A stretch of 64,000 nt of DNA from NCBI RefSeq assembly GCF_024139115.2, contig NC_085140.1, positions 415,288,283-415,352,282 on the forward strand, in the 5' to 3' direction. Position numbers and translations under genes: made by a program. This DNA is from Armigeres subalbatus. Lineage: Eukaryota; Arthropoda; Insecta; Diptera; Culicidae. The notes below the pieces were generated by a model that did not search any database, was not told the DNA's origin, and saw only the letters and a program-made list of their open reading frames with translations. Shown here piece after piece: positions 33,986 through 45,058 of this stretch; position 1 is the stretch's first letter; every line of letters starts with the position of its first letter.

Positions 33986-34259
33986 CCATCATATCCATCC
34001 ATAAGTTCTACACGGAGGTCAATTTGTTACATCTACTTGAACGGAAATTTACAGGTTTTGTTCGAACTGTGTATATGTTCGGAAGATGTATTTTTAACAC
34101 TCATACAACAAACCGTGTTACTTGGGTAATTCATGTGAAACCCCTTGGTAAGCGACAAAATATTTCTTGTGAACTAAGTTATTTTGAAAACAAGAAGACG
34201 AAAACTGTGTTTCAAATAATTCCAACGCAAGATCAATGTGCTTCGTAATAATCTTCTAC

Positions 34260-34450
34260 AACACGATCGATTCCGCGCTAAATAATTCTGTGCTCTTCGA
34301 TGCAGACATTAGTTTTATCACTTCGCGTTCTCCCACACTAGCTGGCGTGATCAGCATCAAAACGATCGATTGCACACTGGTTAAACAAATTTCTTCTACG
34401 CGAGGCAGATTTTTATCATTTCGCGTTGTGATAGAATATATTTGCACATA
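34260..34450 (+). repeat. Diverged ~105-bp direct duplication
   Basis: Two blocks share acgatcgatt, then ttcttctacgcgaggcaga-like sequence, then ttttatcatttcgcgttgtg (second block) versus ttttatcacttcgcgttctc (first block). Unclassified. Confidence 0.4.
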
Positions 34451-34669
34451 TTGTGCAAATAGTAAAAAAAAATATCACAAAATTTTAATCATGGAAACAC
34501 TGAAGACGTTTTATAGAAGAAAACTACTTACGTATTTGTCGACTAAGAATGGGGTTAGTAAGCGTTAATAGAAAAATTTGTATAACCTAAAGTTTTGAAA
34601 ACAACTTAACGATTTTGTTCAATGGCGCAGCCAAAATTTTTTGATAATATAAAGTATGAATTAGTCTAA

Positions 34670-34830
34670 ATTTGTTTCGAAATTCCGCGGAATTCCGTTA
34701 AATTTCGTTAGAAGCTAGTTTTTTCTAGCGAAATTTTTGTTATTTTACGAAACGAAACGAAATCAAGAAATCAGATTTCGCCATGCTCAAATTCCGCGAA
34801 ATTCCGCGGAATTTCGTTTCGAACCAACTG
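34670..34830. repeat. CGAAA / CCGCGGAATTT repeat cluster
   Basis: acgaaacgaaacgaaa and several attccgcggaattccg-like palindromes. Related to the cluster at 20000-20170. Confidence 0.45.
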
Positions 34831-35019
34831 AAACGACATTTTTCGAAATACCGCATATGCTTAATATTATGTATCTTAAAGGCATGGTCAAGTCAAGTCC
34901 TACGTTCACTTAGCGGTTATGTCACAGACATTACCCACTGTTCTTTTTTCTTTTGTTTGACCGTGATTTGAATATTACTTTGATTCTTTCGAATGTGCTA
35001 ATTTTTTTCAAGATCCTAC

Positions 35020-35475
35020 CTCAAGAGATTTGGCGCTCGGAAATCTATTGTAATGAAGAAATTCAAGAAGGTCGAGGGCTACGCAATGACAAATGGCATA
35101 CCTTCGATACTGCCATAGAATGCACAATTGTTGCAGCAAAATCGAGAGTAGCGCCTATCAACTTTGTTGAATCCCGAGACCCGAAATTCTAGTTCTCATT
35201 ATAGGAGCAAGGCTAGGGTATCCAGTTATTGACAGTTTATCGTTCAAGGTCGACGAAAAATTGCAACCACGAGACTGTGTTCATCCAGCTACCTACGGCA
35301 GGCATTTAGAATACCGAAGTTTCTTGTTTTGTTTCGAAATGTACTGGCAAGTTGTCAGAAGAGCAAGAATTAAATGGCGTCCTATGAATGATCTTCCGAA
35401 ACCTAGACTGGCGGCATTTGGTAGACTATTCTCTTTCGTGTGGGTTGTTTTTTTTTACCTTCCTTTGGGTTAAGA
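35020..35475 (+). pseudogene. BEL/Pao retrotransposon pol remnant (RNase H and integrase pieces)
   Basis: Plus-strand pieces in changing frames follow BEL/Pao pol order. About 35110-35165 encodes ECTIVAAKSRVAPI, close to the RNase H-side motif (C-x-x-V-x-A-K-S-K-V-A-P) of BEL/Pao polyproteins. About 35195-35255 encodes GARLGYPVIDSLSFKVDE, matching the following helix. About 35350-35460 encodes QVVRRARIKWRPMNDLPKPR and then RLAAFGRLFSFVWVVFF, the segment before the integrase DDE core, usually ending in GxDYFGP; here the D is lost. Large parts between are deleted. It is a dead fragment without LTRs that I can see. Confidence 0.65.
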
Positions 35476-35621
35476 TCCGGCAAAAGGTGTTGGATTGGTG
35501 ACATGTTTGACACCAAGGGTGGTATACATGAATATCGCACATACGTTAAGTGCGATCAATCTTATTCTCATGGATGGATGTTTTTCTACAACTCTACCTA
35601 ACAGGTCGATGTTTAAATTTA

Positions 35622-35731
35622 ACTTATAACGGAGCTATAGCGCTAGTAGCAGTAACTTATACTAATTGCGAACAAAATTTCAATCATTTAGTATAAGTTA
35701 CTGCTACTGGAGCTATAGCTCTGTTATTAGT
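35622..35731. repeat. Strong hairpin, ~34-bp arms
   Basis: gagctatagcgctagtagca then gtaacttatactaa at 35632-35665 pairs with 35688-35721 with two mismatches; pairing extends weakly outwards. Loop about 22 nt. Could be a small MITE or an expressed hairpin RNA. Confidence 0.6.
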
Positions 35732-36901
35732 GAAATTCATACAACAAACAGTTAGACAGAATTGTAGATAAACCTTTGCACTAGAAGTCCACCATACAAC
35801 TCATATTACGATTTAGCCTCATGCATGAGTTATTGACAAACTACCTAATGGAACGCAGATTATCAAATGATCGATAACATCATTTATACACGTCGTTCAA
35901 TACCAAACTCTGTGCTTCCGCAATAGCTTGATGGTCATAGTTCGAGATCGGATCCCTGGTCGATGTATGTCGTCGTCGACGAGTCAGAGTTGCCCCCTAA
36001 AGAGCCACCGATGTTAAAATCTACCCCGCTACCGTCTTCCGGCAGATATTTTTGTGTCCTTTGTAACTGGAGGTTCTTCGACTTTGCCGTGATAGTACCG
36101 GAGCTCGCCAGGAATGGATCCCGAAGCGGAGGATCCTCTTGCTGCGCTTCTCTCGACGGACCCAACTGAAGGATGTCTCGCTTGCCATCCTGTATCATCC
36201 AGCAAGGGATGTTACTCCGTGTGCGTTCCAACTCAGCCGGGAGACTCGTATCGACACCCCCGTCACCCAGTGAGGCGATCACGCGTCCCAACGCCTTTTG
36301 ATCCAGGATCTCCTCCCGACTTAAGGTCTGAGGGAAGCTCTCTCGTGGTAGAGCGCTATTTTCATACTAAAATGTCTATAACTCGGAATTGGGAACGAAT
36401 TTCGCTTATCCCAACTGAAAATCTCTTTGGAATTTATCAAGGAATGTTCCTAGAAAATTTTGTGGACCTACTATTTCCCAAATTCGAATTAAACTCTAAA
36501 TACTAAACTATTGTACAACTAAAATTTTCGCTCCTCAGTACCTCTCTCCGATGACTTGAGGCAGAAAGGAACCGAATTTTGCAAAACCCAACTGACAAAA
36601 TTTTTCAACGATCATTTTGATGTAATAAAAAGTATATGTGACCGCATTAAATTTTGAAGGAAGCTCTTTTTACTGCATCCTAGTTTTCCAAATTCAATAC
36701 AAAAATTACCATATCGTGAGAGTAGTCAACACTATATTTTCTTGTGGCGCACGGCAGCAAAGGAGCGATGAGAGCGATAAAAAGTCCGTCAGCTTTGTAT
36801 GTAGCGTGACACTAGAAAAAAGCGTATTCTTATTTGTAACATCGGAGATACCAAATAAATAAATATAGAACAAATGTAGGAAAGGGACGACGTAAATAAT
36901 T
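35732..36901. other. Unassigned, some GC-rich frames
   Basis: 35940-36350 is GC-richer, with frames on both strands of 118-130 codons (plus: PEAEDPLAALLSTDP; minus: DGGVDTSLPAELERTRS). This could be gag of an LTR element, given the BEL/Pao fragment nearby, but no zinc knuckle or other motif supports it. The remainder is AT-rich. Confidence 0.3.
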
Positions 36902-37132
36902 CTCGGGTACTTATTCAAAAGGACGTATGTGATTTTGTAAACAAAGATTCAAACGTCGATTTGTCCAATCTGATGTCACTCTCACGCAAACCATCACCAC
37001 AGACAGGTAGGGGAAGCCTCCGACTACCTGTTGGTGGTGTTGGTTTGCGTGGGAGTGCTATCAGATTGGACAAATCGGCGTTTGAATCTTTGTTTACAAA
37101 ATCACATACGTCCTTTTGAATAAGTACCCGAG
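36902..37132. mobile_element. Palindromic MITE, TSD AATT
   Basis: Almost the full 231 bp is one palindrome: ctcgggtacttattcaaaag to the axis near 37014 and back to cttttgaataagtacccgag. The flanks aatt occur at 36898-36901 and 37133-37136. It shares its core (gtaaacaaagattc and the cgatttgtc block) with the element at 46500-47075. Confidence 0.85.
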
Positions 37133-37147
37133 AATTGATGGTAAATA

Positions 37148-38610
37148 AGACAAGAATTTCCTCCAGGAATTCCTCCGGAAGTTCTTCCAGAAATTTCTCC
37201 GGAAGTTCCTCCAGAAATTTATCCGGAATTTCCTCCAGAAATTCCTCCGGAAGTTCGTCCAGAAGTTCCTCCGGAAGTTCGTCCAGGAAGTTCCTCCAGA
37301 AGTTCGTCCAGGAAGTCCCTCCGGAAGTTCCTCCAGGAATTCTGAACTTCCGGAGGAATTCCTGGAGGAACTTGCGGAGGAATTCCTGGAGAAACTTCCG
37401 GAGGAATTCCTGGAGGAACTTCCGGAGGAATTCCTGGAGGAACTTCCGGAGGAATTCCTGGAGGAACTTCCGGAGGAATTCCTGGAGGAACTTCCGGAGG
37501 AATTCCTGGAGGAACTTCCGGAGGAATTCCTAGAGGAACTTCCGGAGGAATTCCTAGAGGAACTTGCGGAGGAATTCCTGGAGGAACTTCCGGAGGAATT
37601 TCTGGAAGAACTTATGGAGGAATTTCTTGAGGAACTTCTGGAGGAATTCCTAGAGGAACTTCCGGAGGAATTCCTAGAGGAACTTCCGGAGGAATTCCTA
37701 GAGGAACTTCCGGAGGAATTCCTAGATGAACTTCCGGAGGAATTCCTAGAGGAACTTCCGGAGGAATTCCTAGAGGAACTTCCGGAGGAATTCCTAGAGG
37801 AACTTCCGGAGGAATTCCTAGAGGAACTTCCGGAGGAATTCCTAGAGGAACTTCCGGATGAATTCCTAGAGGAACTTCCGGATGAATTCCTAGAGGAACT
37901 TCCAGAGGAATTCCTGGAGGAACTTCCAGAGGAATTCCTGGAGGAACTTCCAGAGGAATTCCTGGAGGAACTTCCGGAGGAATTCCTGGAGGAACTTCCG
38001 GAGGAATTCCTGGAGGAACTTCCGGAGGAATTCCTGGAGGAACTTCCGGAGGAATTCCTGGAGGAACTTCCGGAGGAATTCCTGGAGGAACTTCCGGAGG
38101 AATTCCTGGAGGAACTTCCGGAGAAATTCCTGGAGGAACTTCCGGAGGAATTCCTGGAGGAACTTCCGGAGGAATTCCTGGAGGAACTTCCGGAGGAATT
38201 CCTGGAGGAACTTCCGGAGGAATTCGTGGAGGAACTTCCGGAGGAATTCGTGGAGGAACTTCCGGAGGAATTCCTGGAGGAACTTCCGGAGGAACTTCCG
38301 GAGAAATTCCTGGAGGAACTTCCGGAGGAATTCCTGGAGGAACTTCCGGAGGAATTCCTGGAGGAACTTCCGGAGGAATTCCTGGAGGAACTTCCGGAGG
38401 AATTCCTGGAGGAACTTCCGGAGGAATTCCTGGAGGATTGTCTGGAGGAATTCCTGGATGAACTTCCGGAGGAATTCCTGGAGGAACTTCCGGAGGAATT
38501 CTTGAAGGAACTTCCGGAGGAATTCTTGGAGGAACTTCCGGAGGAATTCCAGGAGGAACTTCCGGAAGAATTCCTGTAGAAACTTCCGGAGGAATGCCAG
38601 AGGAACTTCC
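37148..38610. repeat. 24-bp minisatellite array C with strand switch near 37344
   Basis: 37148-37343 has the forward form (ggaagttcctccaggaattc). At 37344 the sequence flips to aacttccggaggaattcctg and continues for about 1.25 kb with very high homogeneity. Variants cluster: a run with cctagagg at about 37630-37910, then cttccagagg three times, then the main form. This is what local unequal exchange or conversion would leave. Minus-strand frames of 526, 366 and 294 codons and a plus-strand frame of 321 codons all span it, with 8-residue periods such as [16 protein letters not shown] and EEFLEELP. I see no start context or flanking domain to support translation. Confidence 0.92.
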
Positions 38611-41600
38611 GAAGGTAAGTGAAGTGATGAATCTTGTCCTGAGGTAAGTGAAGAATCTTGTCCACCTTGGGCACCTTGAATTAATTTGTGCCATGTGGCA
38701 TCTGGAATACAAAGTCTGTGTCTGGGAATTTTGTCTATTAATAATTCTAATTGCCTATCTTCAGGCTTAAACACAGAACATTAAGAAATGGTATGAACAC
38801 AATTCCAATCAAACATTTGTCACTTACAGGTAAGATAAAATAAACCGTAACAAAAGCCATCACCATTATCCATTCAAGAGAAAGCACGAATAACATATTT
38901 AGGGTGAAACAAATCAAAATAGGATTTCTTTCAATGATACGGATCCTCAAAGTTCATTTTTTCGTCAGTATCATTTTTCGGAATGAATAAAATTTACAAT
39001 ATTTTTTTAAATTGTTCTCAACGTTGTTGGAATGGCTCCGGATATCCTGTGGAAACTAACTTTGGCTCTGAATTTATCTACACTTCGATTCAAAAAACTT
39101 TATCAACGAAAATTTGTTAAATTTATTCACCACAAATGAACTTAACTTCTTCATGAGTATATGAAGTGTTATGTTTATGAACATCATTTCACGATCGTTC
39201 TAAAAGCCATTCCAAATAGAGCTGTTATCTTCGATCTACCTTAAAACAATTCCCTTGACTTCATTTTTCAAATCTTGACACGGAACCCTTCTATTTTCGT
39301 TCCTCAGCCAATTGCAATCTGCCAGCAGCTTCAAGATTGATGAGCCACCCACCCGGGCGTTGAGCTCTTATATCCGTTCGGTGACGTGTACCACCTCGCA
39401 AAACACTGATTGGTCGCTGCCACTCCGAAAGTAAACTGTTTCAGTGCGCAACTGACGGTGCGACGCGTCGTCGCGGGTGGGTACGTCTATCAACTATAGT
39501 CAGTCGGTCGTCAGTCAACGAGAACGGCCGAAATGAAGCTTTCAACTTGATCGATGTATAAAAACAAAAACAGCCACCCTGAAATGTTGTTTTTTCGTCT
39601 GTTACTTGTGAAGGAGAATGGTTCAAAATGTGAAACATCAGAATTACAAATCTGCAAAAACTGTTCTTGAAAATCGGTATCATTATTTCCTGCTTCCTGC
39701 CTGCCTCGCTTCTTAAAAAGCCGCAAAGCACATTTTGTTCAAATTCGAAGGATTTGTGGCGAACTGATCCAGAATAATGACTAGTAAATATTACACACTA
39801 TGTACACTCTTAAATTTCTACTTAATACGCGAAAAATGTTACAACACCGCTAAGGGAATTTATCCGGATTCTTCAACAAAGCGTTTAAATTATTAAATTC
39901 TTTAGCTATTTTTAGAAGCGTCTCCATAAAGCGTACAGATGCATATTGAGCCATACACCTTCCTTACTAAGCAGACGTTCCCGATTTCCATTGCTTTAAC
40001 TTTGGCCTTGCCTTGGGGAATGAAGGTTGTGGCGGGAAGGGGGGGGCTGTTTGATGCAATCCGGAAGATGGCTGAGCTTTGTCGTCATCACTTTCCAGCT
40101 GCGTTCCCATCGATCGTTGCCTTCGCCTGTGCCGTCTCTCCGGGGTCCGGGTTGAGGGACGCTTTGAATCATCATTAGGAATGAATTTGTGCGCGCCTGG
40201 GAAAATGGAGCAGAAAGGAATCGTTGAAATATCACCCAGTGGGATTGGAAAATTTCTTCTTGCTTTATTTTCGCTGTCTCAGAGGCATTCTTCCTCGACG
40301 GAACAAGGGATGTGACATTGACATTGGGAGGTGGGCTTTGGCAGGATGATGGGATGGGGAATCGTTCGAAGAAGGAACTGCTCGGAGATAGATTGTAGAG
40401 GAAAATTGGTTGAATGATAGAAGACAAATCGAATCAAGCGTGACGAGTAGATGCGATGGAGCTGAGTGCCAAGACTGTGGCATAAGAGGATTATTTGTAT
40501 ATAGAATCGGATCCTTTTAGGATTGCATGGGCTATCAGTACTCAGCTCGTTTGGGAATATCCATCGTTAGCAATATAAAGGATTGAAGCATCCATGGATC
40601 CTGAAGAGAATGTCGAAAATGGGATAAATTTGAGATCAATCCCTTTTTAATAATGCGTCCAAATGACGTCATCTTAATACAATTTTCAATAAACGTTACG
40701 TATCACAAGAAGTACATGAACTTGTAAGAACGGATCATCGAACTTCAAACGAATTTGACATAACAGGATTGTAACATCTGGGAATTTTCTTTCAGAAGTA
40801 AAAAAACGAAATAGAATGAAAAGCATTTCTATTTAGGTGAACAACCACGATTGCCTAAATCGTTTCCAGCTTGAAACATTTGAATATTTTATATCGAATC
40901 GGGAAGTAATATAATTTAGCGTACTTTAGTGTTCGAAAGAATGCCGTTCTCACTGAAAGCTTGTTCAGATTTTGTCGGTAGTATCTAGAGCCTACCAAAA
41001 AATCTGATAGAGTTTTACACATGTTTTCAAGGCCTGTGGGGTTTCATAATGATTATTAAAGATTTCAATGTATTGTCGGTAATAGTTATTAATTATTCAA
41101 TAATTCATTCTTATTGATACTTGAAAAATATAATCCATTGCCGTTTCATGTAATTATAACATTGAAATTATAGGAAAATGAAACTGATAAATCTTGATTA
41201 TTCACTCTTTCTGTAAAGGAATACACAACTTCCCACTTTTTGTTTCATCGCCACATTGTTGCTCCACGCATAATCGCTTCCTCATCGCGAGCCTACTGAC
41301 GCGTTAAAACGCCTTCGATAATTACAAACCACCCTTAAAACTGGAAACAAAAGACTTGCTTCCGATGAGAAAGAGGATTTTCATCAGAAAACCACAAAGT
41401 CATCTCTCCGCGTCGCTGACACTGCGGGGTTGGAATCGGCTATAAGTGACACTTTGTGTTTCTCATCGTCCGTCATCTCGATGATCGGGAGTAAAAACGG
41501 AAGGAAAAGTTATAATTTGCAGTGATTTATGGATTCAAACGAGCCAGTCTCCAGTGAGTTTTGGTGGCGGCTGTGGGGACCCGAAATAAGAAACAATGTA

Positions 41601-42662
41601 ACAAGACTTGCGCATTTCTCAACAATTGATCTTATTTACGGCGAAAAGCTAATCCTAGGTGATTATGAAGATCCCACACTGAATGCGGCTAGGTTGAGAG
41701 CTTAGCGCTCATTTTCATTTCCATACGCCGCGCCGCGTTGCGACCGGTCAAAATTAATTTTTAATAAATTATATCAATGTGGAATTAATTCCTTGGCGGG
41801 TGACGTTTTGGGCCGGGATTTTTGCGCTACAGCACACGCAGTAAGGGACAAATATTTCTTTCAAATTATGACGAAGGTCGCACTGCCTTCTGTCTGGATG
41901 GGAACGTTTTCCATTCTTTTCCGCTTTCATAACTCGTCGCAGCTGTTCGAAGCTGACTCTGCTTGGATGCCTGGTTGGGCGCCCTGATTACTTTATGATT
42001 TATGCCAGGATTACACATGAAATGGGAAAATTATGAGACGCAAGGCAATGAAGAAAAACTCGGTCCTGGTGCACACGGTAGGTAGTTCACATCATCTACT
42101 TGGGATGGGCTGAGCACTTCAAAGCAAGAGTAATAACGATGGCTCGGGGATGTGAACGCTAGTAAAAAGCGTACGGGCTCAAGTACGAACCCAAGTGAAA
42201 AATACGTATTTCCCATGAGGACATCATTTTCCTAATTGACGTCGGAGTTGAAATATGTAGTTGGAACATTTGCTCCAGAGTGGTATCCCACCATTTATTG
42301 TATACATTTGTTTGAATTAGAGAGAGAGTTTAATCCTTCGACATGACAAGGACATTTATTTTCAGGAACCTGCTTTGGGAAAGTATTCAATTATAATGGG
42401 GAGGGAGTGAATTAATGATATCAGAATCAAGGTACACTGACACAATTACGTTGGACACATAGCCCTCAAATTTGTCTTTATACAGAGTAATAACGAAACG
42501 CTATCAAACTAGAAAACGCTTTGTAACTACTTTTGAAGCATGAATAAATAATTCAAAGCTAGTTTAACTATTCTACACTCACACAGCCAGTTCTGGGAAA
42601 AGTTTTGGAAATTTATAGAATCAACTGTTTCTATTCGTTACATAGCTGATATTAATTTTCAC
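38611..42662. other. Largely non-repetitive region, no gene established
   Basis: At 38614-38663 there is a short direct duplication with two ggtaagtgaag motifs next to the array. 39300-39530, 40000-40480 and 41230-41990 are GC-balanced and look like unique DNA (possible regulatory or leader sequence). Frames reach 143 codons (39996-40427 minus) without domain patterns. From 42240 to 42660 the sequence is AT-rich with nothing recognised. Confidence 0.4.
39500..39535 (+). promoter_or_regulatory. Possible transcription start (TCAGT initiator pair)
   Basis: tcagtcggtcgtcagtcaac contains two arthropod initiator motifs, with a cggtcg DPE-like block nearby, and an ATG follows at about 39532, but that frame stops after five codons. 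No TATA box at the right distance. A weak candidate for a host gene start. Confidence 0.25.
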
Positions 42663-42676
42663 AGCATGCTTTAAAT

Positions 42677-43065
42677 AATGGTCATGGGTTCGATTCCCAG
42701 CCCCTCCAACAAACCCTCGTCAGTCGCCAGATCCGCAGCCCATACGGTGGCGTTTGGGGTGCGCGCCTTACCGTCACGGCTGCCTGATGACGACTGACAA
42801 CTTGTTCTTCTCGGAGACATTCCTCCAACGTTACCCGGATTAATGGCAACCGAACAATGCAACGATCATTTAATACACGACATGGACAAACGGACACAAT
42901 GGACTCACGATAAGATGGACTGGCAACGACAACAATAATGGTAATGGAAATCTAAAAATAGATTCTGTGTGGATTCTGTAGAGCAGAATACCACAGTAGA
43001 TGTCGGCACAGTAGCGGTTAAGTAACACAGAGTGCCTAACAAATAAAATAAAGGAATAAAAAAAA
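42677..43065 (+). mobile_element. tRNA-related SINE (not Feilai), 5'-truncated
   Basis: Begins near a tRNA B box (gggttcgattccc at about 42687-42699), followed by a body unrelated to Feilai and an A-rich tail (aaataaaataaaggaataaa). Flanked by agcatgctttaaat at 42663-42676 and agcatactttaaat at 43066-43079, a 14-bp duplication with one mismatch. The A box is missing, so it is 5'-truncated. It may belong to another described Aedes SINE family such as Gecko, but I cannot confirm that. Confidence 0.75.
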
Positions 43066-43654
43066 AGCATACTTTAAATGTAATTGACATGAAAAGCGCT
43101 ACAGAGCTCTGTTTTTGGTGGCTAAGGATTTAGCCATACGGCTAAATATGCCATCTGGCTGAAAAAAAAAGACAAAAAATCATTTGGCAAGAGTAATTTA
43201 GCCAAACAGGCTTTACGGCCGAATAAGCCAAATGATTCGTTCGGTTGTATGACATTCGCCAGAAAGTCATTTGCCAGAAGGCCTTTTGCCAGAATCAATT
43301 TGCCAGAATGGACCATTCCCTACAAAGTCGTTTGCCAGAATGCACCATTCCCCAGAAAGCCATTCGCCAGAATGTACCATTCCCCAGAATGCACCATTCC
43401 CCAGAATTGGTCGTCACTAATTTGCCATGCGCGCGTTTACCCAGTATGCGCAATAATTCTTAACGCCATGAATAGGCATAACTATGAACAGCGTTAAAAG
43501 AGAGGGTCATTTGGAATAAGGGACATTTTTTATAATTTTGCTTTGTTGTTGTATAGTTGTTTTCTACTGAGGAATAAAACACCGCACCGGTCGATAATAG
43601 AATTGAAAATAACTAATCTGTACATAAGACGTATGCATACATAAGCCGAGTATA

Positions 43655-44740
43655 ATAACTTGCCTGGATTAAGGCAAAAATGGCGGATGTGATCCTTTCT
43701 TTCAAATAGGTGTTTGTCCGAATTAAGGCAATGGTGGGTGTGATCCCTTCTTCCAAAATAGGTGCTTACCCGGATTAAAGTAATGGTAGATGTGAATCCT
43801 TCTTTAAAAATAAGCGTTTGCCCAAATCAACGCAATGGTTGATGTAATTCCTTCTTTAAAAGTAGGCGCTTGCCCGGATTATGGCAATGGTGGATGTGAT
43901 CCCTTCTTTAAAAGCAGGCGCTTGCCGGGATTAAGGCAACGGTGGATGTGAACCCTTCTTTGAAAATAGGCGATTGCCAAAATTAAAACAATGGTCGATA
44001 TGATCCCATCTTCAAAAGAAGGCGCTTTTCCGGATAAGGGTAATTGTGCATGTAATTCATTCTTTAAAAGAAGGCGCTTGCTCGGATTAAGGCAATGGTG
44101 GATGTGGTCCCTTCTTTAAAAGTAGGCGTTTGCCTCAAATGAAGCAATGGTGGATGTGATTCCTTCTTTAAAAGTAGGCGCTTGTCCAAATTAAAGCAAA
44201 AGTGGATGTGATCCCTTCTTTGAAAATAGGCGTTTGTCAGAAATGAAGCAATGGTGGATATGATCCATTTCTTAAAAAAGGTGCTTGCTCCGATTAAGGC
44301 AAGGATAGATGTTATCCCGGTGTCCTCCTTAGCCTAGCGATAAGATGCTCGGTTATAAAGCAAGACTATGCTGAGGGTGACTTGGTTCGATTCCCGGTGC
44401 CGGTCTAGGCAATTTTCGGTTTGGAAATTGTCTGGACTTCCCTGGGCATAAAAGTCTCATCGTGTTAGCCTCATGATATACGAATGCAAAAATGGTAACT
44501 TGACTTAGAAACTTCAAGGTTAATAACTGTGGAAGTACTAAATGAACACTAAACAGTGAGGCGGCTTTGTCCCAGTGGGGTTGTAATGCCAATGAAGAAG
44601 AAGATGTTATCCCTTCTTCAAACGTAGGTGGTTGCCCGTGTCCGTGTTTGAATATGTCAATTGTGGATATATGATTCCTTCTTTAGAAATAGACATTTTG
44701 CCTAGACTTGTATATAAAACTTTTTCAATGAAAGCAAATG
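43655..44740 (+). repeat. 52-bp tandem repeat, about 14 copies, split by a SINE
   Basis: The anchor tgcccggattaaggcaatgg recurs at 43661, 43715, 43767, 43819, 43871, 43923, 43975, 44027, 44079, 44131, 44183, 44235 and 44286. The step is 52 bp almost throughout (54 once, 51 once). The unit continues ggatgtgatcccttctttaaa. After the Feilai (44319-44601) a further copy or two is visible. Units differ by about 10-20%, so the array is not recent. It is not a CRISPR array: there are no constant repeats with unique spacers. Confidence 0.9.
44319..44601 (+). mobile_element. Feilai-family SINE inside the 52-bp array
   Basis: tRNA-like head (B box ggttcgattcc), body with gcataaaagtctcatcgtg and an (AAG)n tail. 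Exact 12-bp duplication agatgttatccc at 44307-44318 and 44602-44613. The duplicated bases are part of the 52-bp unit, proving insertion into the array. Confidence 0.92.
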
Positions 44741-44947
44741 GCGTCTAGTATGACTTAAACTGATATTATCCAATTGTAGATATGATTTAATTTTAAAATG
44801 AAGTCTGCGTGTGGAATGAGACGAAGAAATATGTTATCCATTCGTAAACATTTTGTTTGGTATTATACAAATATGATTTTTTTTGATAAATAGTAACCAT
44901 CTTTCTGAAAATTGTCTAATATGTTGAATAATCCCTTTTATGAAAAT

Positions 44948-45058
44948 TACCCAAGTAGTACAATTCCGATCGATTTTGTTGCAGCAACTCCAATGTGACT
45001 GGATTTGGTTGCATATAAGTTACAGTGACTGGTATATGATAAGTGTGCTACTCGGGTA
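44948..45058 (-). mobile_element. 110-bp MITE (TACCCGAGTAGCACA family), copy 1
   Basis: In reverse orientation it matches the copies at 46172-46282 and 48971-49085: tacccgagtagcacac at one end, a gttgctgcaac core and a tactacttgggta end. Short imperfect TIRs. The TACCCGAG end is shared with the 2.2-kb element at 21204. Confidence 0.7.

Noticed and set aside
35935..36506. Overlapping 118- and 130-codon frames, perhaps LTR-element gag
   Set aside because: Both strands look equally protein-like and there is no zinc knuckle, LTR or primer-binding site. Left as unassigned.
37094..38674. 526-codon minus-strand frame (and 366, 321, 294-codon frames over the same DNA)
   Set aside because: Entirely explained by a 24-bp repeat that is stop-free in six frames; no domain, no start context, and equal openness on both strands.
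40079..40315. 78-codon plus-strand frame
   Set aside because: Overlaps frames on the other strand and no motif is visible.
39996..40427. 143-codon minus-strand frame as host exon
   Set aside because: Proline/serine-rich without domain, splice signals not convincing, and overlapping frames on the plus strand.
43655..44306. CRISPR-like array
   Set aside because: All 52 bp repeat, with no unique spacers, and the context is an insect genome.
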